Assembly: GCF_900142445.1 (NCBI RefSeq)
Contig: NZ_FRAV01000044.1
Coordinates: 1-39,493 of the forward strand
Source of the DNA: Chryseobacterium polytrichastri
GTDB taxonomy: Bacteria; Bacteroidota; Bacteroidia; Flavobacteriales; Weeksellaceae
DNA: 39,493 bases
Direction: 5' to 3'
This document shows positions 32,751-39,493 of this stretch, piece by piece. The notes below the pieces were generated by a model. That model made no database searches, had not been told where the DNA came from, and was given only the letters and a program-made list of their open reading frames with translations. Position numbers and translations under genes: made by a program. Position 1 is the stretch's first letter; each line of letters begins with the position of its first letter.

Positions 32751-34190
32751 ATGAAGAAACTAGTAGTAAGTTGTTTTGTAGTAGGTGCTTTTTTTAATGC
32801 AAATGCTCAGAATTACTGGAAAAAGAATGCAGGAAAAACAGCGAAAGTAATTTTCACCAATTCTAAAACCAACGAAAAGATGGTGGATAAAGGAATGGTG
32901 AAATTCGAAAAAATGGATCAACCAAAAGAAACAGATGCCTGTGTTTTTGTTGACCCTGATTTTAAATATCAAAAACTAATAGGAATCGGAGGTGCTATTA
33001 CCGATGCATCCGCTGAAACTTTTTATAAAATGCCTAAAAATAAGCAGAAAGAAATTCTTGATGCCTATTATGGGAAAAATGGATTGGGATATACGGTTGT
33101 TCGTACCAATATGAACTCTTGTGACTTCTCAAGCGATTCTTATACGTATGTTACAGAGAATGACAATTCTTTAAAATCATTCAATGTTGCGCATGACGAA
33201 AAGTATAAAATTCCAATGATTAAAGCTGCTCAAAATGCTATTGGAAAAGATTTTACCTTCTATTTTTCTCCTTGGAGCCCACCGGCTTGGATGAAATCTA
33301 ATAAAAGTATGTTGAAAGGAGGTAGATTGGAAAATGCATTCTATCAAACTTGGGCAGATTATTATGTGAAATTCATTAAAGAATACGAAAAAAGAGGAAT
33401 TAATGTTTGGGGGCTGACCGTTCAAAACGAACCGATGGCAACGCAGAGTTGGGAATCTTGTATTTATACCGCTGAAGAAGAAGGGGAGTTCCTTAAAAAT
33501 AATTTGGGACCAACCCTTTGGAAAAACGGATTCAAAGATAAAAAAGTAATGATCTGGGATCACAACAGAGATTTGATCTATCAAAGAGCAACCACAACGT
33601 TAAGCGATCCTGAGACTTCAAAATACGCTGCAGGAATCGGTTATCATTGGTATGAAACATGGAATAACAAAACACAACTTTTCGATAATTTAATTGAAAC
33701 GCAAAGAGCTTTTCCTGATAAGTTTTTAGCATTTACGGAAGGTTGCAAAGAGCAATTTGATCTATCTAAAATCTATGATGTAAGCTTAGGTGAATTGTAC
33801 GGGAAAAACATGATCAACGATTTCAACAAAGGAATGGCTTTATGGACAGACTGGAATGTTCTTCTAGACGAAACGGGTGGACCAAACCATGTTGGAAATT
33901 TCTGTTTTGCACCAATCATTGCAGATACAAAAACTGGGGAAGTTCATTATACGTATGAATACTATTATGTAGGTCATGTCTCCAAATTCATTAAGCCCAA
34001 TGCGCAAAGAATCGGAAGTTCATCAAACAGAGCTGCTTTAACGTCTACCACTTTCATGAATGAAAATGGACAGCTAGTTACCGTTATTATGAATGACTCA
34101 GAGAACGACATCGATGCCAATCTGTGGATCGAAGGAATGTCTGCAAAGCTTTCTGCACCGGCACACTCAATACAGACCGTAATTTTATAA
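32751..34190 (+). CDS. Second GH30 family glycoside hydrolase, periplasmic or secreted
   Basis: 479 residues with a cleavable signal peptide (MKKLVVSCFVVGAFFNANAQ) and no lipobox, unlike the first GH30. The catalytic domain shows LIGIGGAITDASAETF (76-91), acid/base Glu227 in TVQNEP and nucleophile Glu330 in AFTEGCKEQF, followed by the usual C-terminal beta domain ending SIQTVIL. The set of motifs is closer to the glucosylceramidase-like GH30 group than to the first GH30 of the locus, so the two are probably not recent duplicates. Likely action on beta-glucosidic links, perhaps beta-1,6 oligomers in the periplasm. A very strong terminator follows. Confidence 0.9.
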   Translation: MKKLVVSCFVVGAFFNANAQNYWKKNAGKTAKVIFTNSKTNEKMVDKGMVKFEKMDQPKETDACVFVDPDFKYQKLIGIGGAITDASAETFYKMPKNKQKEILDAYYGKNGLGYTVVRTNMNSCDFSSDSYTYVTENDNSLKSFNVAHDEKYKIPMIKAAQNAIGKDFTFYFSPWSPPAWMKSNKSMLKGGRLENAFYQTWADYYVKFIKEYEKRGINVWGLTVQNEPMATQSWESCIYTAEEEGEFLKNNLGPTLWKNGFKDKKVMIWDHNRDLIYQRATTTLSDPETSKYAAGIGYHWYETWNNKTQLFDNLIETQRAFPDKFLAFTEGCKEQFDLSKIYDVSLGELYGKNMINDFNKGMALWTDWNVLLDETGGPNHVGNFCFAPIIADTKTGEVHYTYEYYYVGHVSKFIKPNAQRIGSSSNRAALTSTTFMNENGQLVTVIMNDSENDIDANLWIEGMSAKLSAPAHSIQTVIL

Positions 34191-34215
34191 CCTTCATATT
34201 AATATTTTTAATTAG

Positions 34216-34260
34216 AATCGGCGGGCTCAAAGAGCCCGCCGATTTGAGTTTATATCTTTT
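34216..34260 (+). terminator. Strong terminator at the end of the glucan locus
   Basis: A 13-bp perfect GC-rich stem, AATCGGCGGGCTC (34216-34228) with 34232-34244, 3-nt loop, followed by a T-rich tail. It closes the GH16-GH30 transcript. Confidence 0.9.
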
Positions 34261-34303
34261 CTTTTCCAACCAACTTCAGTAAAAAAGCATCTGTTATATA
34301 ATA

Positions 34304-34318
34304 CGACAAGTTCTGTCG
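34304..34318. promoter_or_regulatory. Small inverted repeat by a candidate promoter
   Basis: CGACA and TGTCG flank 5 nt. It covers the -33 zone of the -7 candidate TATCTTTG at 34330-34337, so it could be a regulator site for the T9SS-RHS operon. Confidence 0.35.
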
Positions 34319-34329
34319 CATTAGGTAAT

Positions 34330-34337
34330 TATCTTTG
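34330..34337 (+). promoter_or_regulatory. Candidate -7 element (distal) of the T9SS-RHS operon
   Basis: TATCTTTG matches TAnnTTTG but lies about 120 nt before the ATG; if used it gives a long leader. Confidence 0.35.
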
Positions 34338-34414
34338 CATTAATAAAGAAAAAGAAACAACAACTTGCAGGTTAATTATTTTTAACAATCCTCAATTGGG
34401 TGAATTAAAATTAT

Positions 34415-34422
34415 TATTTTTG
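34415..34422 (+). promoter_or_regulatory. Candidate -7 element (proximal) of the T9SS-RHS operon
   Basis: TATTTTTG matches TAnnTTTG, with a TTG at 34396-34398 (16-nt spacing, a little short). The start point would be near 34429, 30 nt before the ATG at 34459, which supports that ATG over the in-frame ATG at 34396. Confidence 0.45.
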
Positions 34423-34458
34423 CATCGCTTAAAACTAACAATCAAAAGAGAACAATAT

Positions 34459-35997
34459 ATGAGAAAATTCTATATAGGTGCACTTTTTCTATGTGCGGTC
34501 GGCTACTCTGCTCAAGAGATAGTTTGGCAAAAAGATATTAAATCCAATACTCAGGATTTTCTAAGTCAGGTCACCACAACAATCGATGGACAGTATTTAA
34601 TTACGGGTAGTTCAATTCAATCTAAAAAACTTTCTACAGATAGCAAACAAAATAACGGCTACGATTTTCACTTGGTCAAGCTTAACCAGCAAGGCGAACA
34701 AGCTTGGGAAAAATATTTTGCAGGAAGTAATCATGATTTCCTTTCAGCAACGGTTGCTACTCAAGAAGGAGGATTTCTTTTAGCAGGAACTTCTTATTCG
34801 GGAAAAGGTTTGGACAAGAAAGACGATTCTAAAGGAGGTTCAGATTTATGGTTAATAAGGCTTAATGAATTTGGAGACGAATTATGGCAAAAAACTTTAG
34901 GTACATCAGCCGATGAAGAAGCCAGAGCAGTAATTCAAACGACGGATTTAGGATTCTTTGTAGCTGGAAATGTGCAAAATTCAGAGAAAGGGTATGGATC
35001 CAAAGATATTTTAATTATAAAACTGGATAAAAGTGGAAAAGAATTGTCCCAATCTATTTTTGGAGGAAAAGGATTAGATGAAGTAGAGAAAATGATTCCT
35101 ACCCGAGACGGAGGTGCTTTGCTTGGGATTTATTCTAGAAGTGGTATCAATGGTTCAAAGAAAACTGAAAACTTTGGCGAAGGAGATTATTGGATTATCA
35201 AACTTAACAAGGAAGGAAAAGTGGAGTGGGAAAAGAACTTTGGAGGAAAAGGCGATGATCATTTGAGAACATTGGCTTTAACATCAACAGGATTTATTAT
35301 CGGTGGTGAATCTAGATCTGAAAGATCAGGAAATAAAACCCTTGGAATTGAAGAAGGTACAGATCTGTGGCTGATTTCGCTCAATGAAAAAGGAGAAGAA
35401 ATCTGGCAGAAATCCTACAATATTGGAAACCGAGATGTTTTAATGGGGATGAGTGTTTTGCATGGTTCAGATGATAAAACATCAAAAGGTATTTTACTAG
35501 GCGGCTACACTCAGGCTGAAGGCAGAATACAAACTGATGATGAAACGTTTTGGATGCTGTATTTGGATCAAAATGGAAATAAACAATGGAGAAAACATGT
35601 TAAGGGAGAATCCTCAAAAAGAGAAGAAAGGTTATCTGATATTAAGCTCAACAGAGACGGTTCTATCATTTTAGCAGGAACCAGTGCTGAAGAGCTTGGC
35701 AAAGAAAACTGGAAGATAGTCAAACTTGGAGATAAACAGATTGACCAATTGATTGTAAAACAAGATATCAAGATTTATCCAAATCCTGTATCGGATTATG
35801 CGTATGTGGAAATTGGTTTTGATTTCAAAGAAGCCGATATCCTTTTGTACGACATGTCGGGAAGAGAACTTCAAAGTTTGAAAACCAAAAATAAGGTAAC
35901 CAAGATCAATACTCAGAATTTGATTCAGGGAGCTTATTTGATTACGATTAAGACCGATACGAATAAAACAGCTAATGCTAAATTAATTAAGAAATAA
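34459..35997 (+). CDS. T9SS-secreted protein with propeller-like repeats and type A sorting domain
   Basis: 512 residues from the ATG at 34459 (MRKFYIGALFLC, signal ending YSAQ); an in-frame ATG at 34396 lies upstream of the proximal promoter candidate. The middle part has six or more repeats of a pattern like D-x-W-L-I-x-L-N-x-x-G-x-x-x-W-x-K plus GGFLLAGTS, suggesting a beta-propeller for binding. The last 77 residues (IYPNPVSDYAYVEI, DMSGRELQSL, GAYLITIKT, KLIKK) form a T9SS type A sorting domain, so it is exported through the outer membrane by the PorSS system and the domain is removed or anchored. Starts an apparent operon with the RHS-like gene 11 nt downstream. Ligand unknown. Confidence 0.88.
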   Translation: MRKFYIGALFLCAVGYSAQEIVWQKDIKSNTQDFLSQVTTTIDGQYLITGSSIQSKKLSTDSKQNNGYDFHLVKLNQQGEQAWEKYFAGSNHDFLSATVATQEGGFLLAGTSYSGKGLDKKDDSKGGSDLWLIRLNEFGDELWQKTLGTSADEEARAVIQTTDLGFFVAGNVQNSEKGYGSKDILIIKLDKSGKELSQSIFGGKGLDEVEKMIPTRDGGALLGIYSRSGINGSKKTENFGEGDYWIIKLNKEGKVEWEKNFGGKGDDHLRTLALTSTGFIIGGESRSERSGNKTLGIEEGTDLWLISLNEKGEEIWQKSYNIGNRDVLMGMSVLHGSDDKTSKGILLGGYTQAEGRIQTDDETFWMLYLDQNGNKQWRKHVKGESSKREERLSDIKLNRDGSIILAGTSAEELGKENWKIVKLGDKQIDQLIVKQDIKIYPNPVSDYAYVEIGFDFKEADILLYDMSGRELQSLKTKNKVTKINTQNLIQGAYLITIKTDTNKTANAKLIKK

Positions 35998-36008
35998 AAC
36001 TAATTTTC

Positions 36009-39000
36009 ATGAAGAAAAATACGATAGCTGTAATTTTATTACTAGCTTCTTTAAATACATCTTTTTTTGCTCAATCTTCGCCAGGAGGTGATTCTCCTAA
36101 GAGCTATGTTGGAGATATTAATCAAATGTTTCCTGCTGCCCCAACTTCCAATAACTTAATGAAATTTGAGGAAGTTCCTGTGAGTTATTATACGGGAGTT
36201 CCTGATGTGAGTATTCCACTGGTGAGTATTCCTACCAGTAATTCAAAAGTAATCATTGGTGCTCAATTAAAATACCACCCATTGAATGCAAAGTCTGATG
36301 ATAGGTCTGGAGAGACAGGACTAGGATGGAGTTTAATAGCGGGCGGAACAATATCAAGAACAATAAGAGGCGGGGGAGTAGATGAGAAAAATACTACTAT
36401 TGCATTTTCAACCCCTGCTAAAGTAAGATTTGGGATATATAATGAACTTTATAATCCGACTGGCAAGCTGATGAGAAATGAAGCTTACGATGAGAATGAA
36501 TATAGATATGTTTCGGGATTGGGAAGATATGATAGTGAATATGACCTCTATCAGTATAATTTTATGGGACAGTCAGGAAGATTTTATATAGCAAAAGACG
36601 CAACTGGAAATTTTAAAGTAGAAAAATTGGACAAAAATAATCTCCAGATTATTTGTACTCCCGATACTCAGGGAACTGTTGATTTGTTTACAATTATTGA
36701 TGACAAAGGAATACGCTATACTTTCAGCCCGATGGAAAAGTCTCAAAAATCTGTTTTGATAACTAAAACGGGGCTTGTTAACTTACAGACAAGTATTGAT
36801 TCAAATCTTGAAACAGATAACTATTGGTCTTCTTTCCACCTAACAAAGATTGAAGATCAAAATAATAATATATTGGCAATATTTAAGTATGAACAATCGT
36901 CTGTAGTCAAATTCCAAGAAGCTCCTACAATAACCAATAGGTTGGCAAAAGATGTTTATTATTATAATACAGCTTCTAACACTAGTGGGGGATTAGATAA
37001 TCCTGACGGAAGTATGCCAGGTGCTATCGAATCTCAGACTGTTAATAATAATACACTTACAAAGCTTCTTACGAGCATAGAAGTAGTGGGAAAAGGGACT
37101 ATTTATTTTATTTATGAAAAAGGCAGACAGGATACTAATTATTGGGAGGCTACAGAACTGTATAAATTAAAGTCTGTTCAGACGAATACTATTGGGCAGA
37201 GTGTGTCACAGTATACCGATAAATATGTACTTGATTATGAGTATACCAATACTACTTATGAGCAAAGTAATATTCAGACGAAAACTGATAAGAAAATGGT
37301 ATTGACTAAAGTAACCAAAGTGTCCCCAAATAATCAGAATCAGGAATATAACATGGAATACTATGCATCAGCAGGAATACTTCTTCAGAAAGATAAGTGG
37401 GGTTATTATAAAGGTGATGGAAGTGGTATAAAAACAGATGTCCTCAAATCGTTATCTTATCCTACAAAAGGAAAATCGGTTTTCGACTTTGGGCCGAATG
37501 ATTATAGTTATTATCATGCTGGAGGGACAATGCAACAAGTAGAGGGACATATGGAAAGCCGTAATAATTCGTTTTTCATTAGTTTCGGACAGTTTAGTAA
37601 TATATTTAAGCAACCCTTTTTTACTTTAAATTCGCCGCAATATGTGAAGCTTCATTTAATGCTGGGAAATCTGATTTATTATAATTGGAATTTTAAAATT
37701 TATAAAAAAAATAGCGATAATACTTTTGAACAGGTTTATAATGCCGGAAACGGAAGCCAGACTTGTAACAGGCCACAACCTCCCAAATGTATGGTATCAG
37801 GTATTGATGAAGGTGGAGAGATTCATTCGGAATATTACTATGATGTATATTTTGAACCTGGAGTTTATTATGCTTCATTAGGAGGAGATTATTCAATCTC
37901 AATTCCTGGTAATACGAATGATGGATTTGAAGCTGCAACAAAAGAAGATGTTTTTGTTGATGAAAAGATTCGCTCCGGAGGAGGTATGAGGATTAATAAT
38001 ATTAGCTATTATGAAAATTCCAATTCAAGTATTGCTTCAAAAACTTATGCTTATGATTATAAGAATATTGATAACCTTGAACGAAGCAGTGGGGGGCTTG
38101 TATTTCCTGAGCCTGTTACTAATTTTGGAGAAAGTTATGCGTTTAGAAATAAAGTTCAGTATCCTACCATCATATACAATGCTAATTTTGATGTTACAAC
38201 CAATTATAATATCCTTCCTGTACAGAAAACCCAAGGCTCAGATGTAGGATACAAATATATAACCGTAAAACAGATTGTTAAGGACACTAATAATAATATT
38301 TTAGATAATGGTAAAACGGTTTATAAATTCAGATCTCCACTAGATTATCCTAATACATCTTCGATATCTCTCCAACTGCCTGTACGCCCTGTTCCCAATG
38401 AAGATTACCTAAGAGGGCAGTTAATCTCAGAAAAGAAATATAACTCGGCAGGGCAAATCCTGTCAGAAACCAATACAGATTATATAACTACAGAATTTGA
38501 AAAAAATGATGGGGTAAAACTGATTGATAACTTTTATAGTTCTATGATCTCGCAATATTTTTCTTATACTTCCTATCAACACGCTCTTACCTATACAGGA
38601 CAAGGGATTACTTTAACAACCCCTTTTAAGAATTTCGAAAAATTCGGTGTCACCTTACCAACCGAGAAGCGTGAAACCTCTTATTTCTACAAGAACGGAG
38701 TTCAGAGCTCAGTAAGTTCAACCACGAATACAGCTTATAACACGGAAGATTATCCTATCAATGTTACTCAAAGTATTCTAGGAGGCGACACCTATGTTTC
38801 AGGGTACAAATATGCCAAGGAAAAAGCAAATCAAAGACTAATCACCGCCAACATGCTTGCAATTCCATTGGAAACAGAATCTAAAAAGAACGGGCAAACC
38901 TTGTCAAAAACAGAAACAAAATACGATAATGTAGCCAATCTGTTTCCAAGTTCTGTCATATCTTCTGATCTTCAAAACAGTACTCCTTATACAGAAGTAA

Positions 39001-39458
39001 CCTATGAAAAATATGATATAAAAGGGAACTTGCAGCAATACAAAACCAAAGACGGAACTTCAGTATCAATCGTTTGGGGGTATAACAATACCCAGCCCAT
39101 TGCTAAAATAGAAGGGATTACGTATGACGCATTGGTTCAGGCAGCCGGATCTCAGTTATCAGCAGCGATTGCCGCTTCAGATACAGATGCTTCAGCAGAA
39201 GCGGGAGTAAACGAAGATACTTTACTCTCTAAACTAAATGATCTTAGAATGGGTATCAACGGATTTGGACCTATTACGACTTACACGTATGATCCGCTTA
39301 TCGGCGTGCGAAGTATTACCCAACCATCAGAAGTTCAGGAACTTTATTTGTACGATTCAGCCAACAGATTAAAGGAGATCAAGCAGAAAGAAGTAAGTGC
39401 AACCAATGTTGTGTCGTATAAGACTGTAAAAGAATTTGAGTACCACTACAAAAACTAA
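36009..39458 (+). CDS. Large exported RHS/YD-repeat-type protein without toxin tip
   Basis: 1149 residues with a signal peptide (MKKNTIAVILLLASLNTSFFAQ). The N-terminal part (PVSYYTGVPDVSIPLVSI, then GLGWSLIAGGTISRTIRGG, about 55-120) is the SpvB/RHS-like shell opening common in Bacteroidota. A central insert (about 510-650; HLMLGNLIYYNW, YYYDVYFEPGVYYASLGG) looks like a jelly-roll. YD-type segments appear near the end: YTYDPLIGVRSI and LYLYDSANRLKEIKQ. It ends in FEYHYKN without the RHS core and variable tip that carry toxins; such proteins usually precede a gene with the RHS-associated core. No T9SS domain is evident. Partner of the T9SS protein upstream by operon. Confidence 0.82.
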   Translation: MKKNTIAVILLLASLNTSFFAQSSPGGDSPKSYVGDINQMFPAAPTSNNLMKFEEVPVSYYTGVPDVSIPLVSIPTSNSKVIIGAQLKYHPLNAKSDDRSGETGLGWSLIAGGTISRTIRGGGVDEKNTTIAFSTPAKVRFGIYNELYNPTGKLMRNEAYDENEYRYVSGLGRYDSEYDLYQYNFMGQSGRFYIAKDATGNFKVEKLDKNNLQIICTPDTQGTVDLFTIIDDKGIRYTFSPMEKSQKSVLITKTGLVNLQTSIDSNLETDNYWSSFHLTKIEDQNNNILAIFKYEQSSVVKFQEAPTITNRLAKDVYYYNTASNTSGGLDNPDGSMPGAIESQTVNNNTLTKLLTSIEVVGKGTIYFIYEKGRQDTNYWEATELYKLKSVQTNTIGQSVSQYTDKYVLDYEYTNTTYEQSNIQTKTDKKMVLTKVTKVSPNNQNQEYNMEYYASAGILLQKDKWGYYKGDGSGIKTDVLKSLSYPTKGKSVFDFGPNDYSYYHAGGTMQQVEGHMESRNNSFFISFGQFSNIFKQPFFTLNSPQYVKLHLMLGNLIYYNWNFKIYKKNSDNTFEQVYNAGNGSQTCNRPQPPKCMVSGIDEGGEIHSEYYYDVYFEPGVYYASLGGDYSISIPGNTNDGFEAATKEDVFVDEKIRSGGGMRINNISYYENSNSSIASKTYAYDYKNIDNLERSSGGLVFPEPVTNFGESYAFRNKVQYPTIIYNANFDVTTNYNILPVQKTQGSDVGYKYITVKQIVKDTNNNILDNGKTVYKFRSPLDYPNTSSISLQLPVRPVPNEDYLRGQLISEKKYNSAGQILSETNTDYITTEFEKNDGVKLIDNFYSSMISQYFSYTSYQHALTYTGQGITLTTPFKNFEKFGVTLPTEKRETSYFYKNGVQSSVSSTTNTAYNTEDYPINVTQSILGGDTYVSGYKYAKEKANQRLITANMLAIPLETESKKNGQTLSKTETKYDNVANLFPSSVISSDLQNSTPYTEVTYEKYDIKGNLQQYKTKDGTSVSIVWGYNNTQPIAKIEGITYDALVQAAGSQLSAAIAASDTDASAEAGVNEDTLLSKLNDLRMGINGFGPITTYTYDPLIGVRSITQPSEVQELYLYDSANRLKEIKQKEVSATNVVSYKTVKEFEYHYKN

Positions 39459-39464
39459 CAAATC

Positions 39465-39493
39465 GTGAAAAAAACAATACTACCCATTATATT
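39465..39493 (+). CDS. Start of a further exported protein (partial, GTG start)
   Basis: From a GTG at 39465, 6 nt after the RHS-like stop, an open frame reads (V/M)KKTILPII to the end of the window: a lysine start and hydrophobic run typical of a signal peptide. By position it may be the RHS-core or DUF6443-type protein usual after this gene type, but only nine codons are seen. Confidence 0.45.

Noticed and set aside
33177..33584. 135-codon minus-strand frame within the second GH30 gene
   Set aside because: Fully contained in a gene with both catalytic Glu in place; no start context or family likeness.

Overview
The window looks like a chromosomal segment of a Flavobacteriia member, most probably Chryseobacterium or a close Weeksellaceae relative. 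This is inferred from several signs: AT-rich DNA, few Shine-Dalgarno sites, promoters of the Bacteroidota type (TTTG / TAnnTTTG), many signal peptides ending in SQ or AQ, a SusC/SusD pair, a type IX secretion (T9SS) sorting domain, and small families typical of Flavobacteriia. No search was run, so genus is an inference. I saw no rRNA, tRNA, CRISPR array or intact insertion sequence.

Left part (about 250-6480, all minus strand): serC, serA, a DUF1015 gene 3 nt after serA, then two tandem M28 metallopeptidase paralogues. The upstream M28 copy has lost a zinc ligand and the catalytic base and looks like a pseudo-enzyme. The DUF1015 protein sits in a serine-biosynthesis cluster and carries a DGHHR motif like that of ParB/Srx-fold serine kinases, so it is a candidate for phosphoserine chemistry.

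Central housekeeping part (6600-21000): a dicluster ferredoxin divergent from a LuxC-type acyl-CoA reductase, a small exported protein, a Bax inhibitor-1 family membrane protein, a redox group (2-Cys peroxiredoxin, thioredoxin, DUF6952 protein), a two-domain M16 peptidase, a class I aminotransferase, rsmG with a near-perfect promoter, a lipoprotein, a DUF922 putative metalloprotease, an AddB-like PD-(D/E)XK nuclease starting at TTG, and a glutaryl-CoA dehydrogenase-like enzyme.

Sugar part (21096-34190): a minus-strand pair (Nudix/winged-helix regulator with a degenerate Nudix box, and an MFS transporter) is divergent from a polysaccharide utilisation locus: susC, susD, GH30 lipoprotein, GH3, a 480-nt repeat-rich gap, GH16 laminarinase-type lipoprotein and a second GH30. 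The enzyme set fits a mixed beta-1,3/beta-1,6-glucan (laminarin, or yeast/fungal wall glucan): GH16 would cut beta-1,3 chains, GH30 beta-1,6 links, GH3 would release glucose, SusCD would import oligosaccharides across the outer membrane and the MFS protein might import the sugar into the cytoplasm. The Nudix protein is the only regulator candidate in the locus.

Right end (34459-39493): a T9SS-exported protein with propeller-like repeats, then a 1149-residue RHS/YD-type surface protein and the first codons of a further exported protein. This is the usual front part of an RHS/polymorphic-toxin-like locus in this group, but the part that would hold any toxin lies beyond the window.
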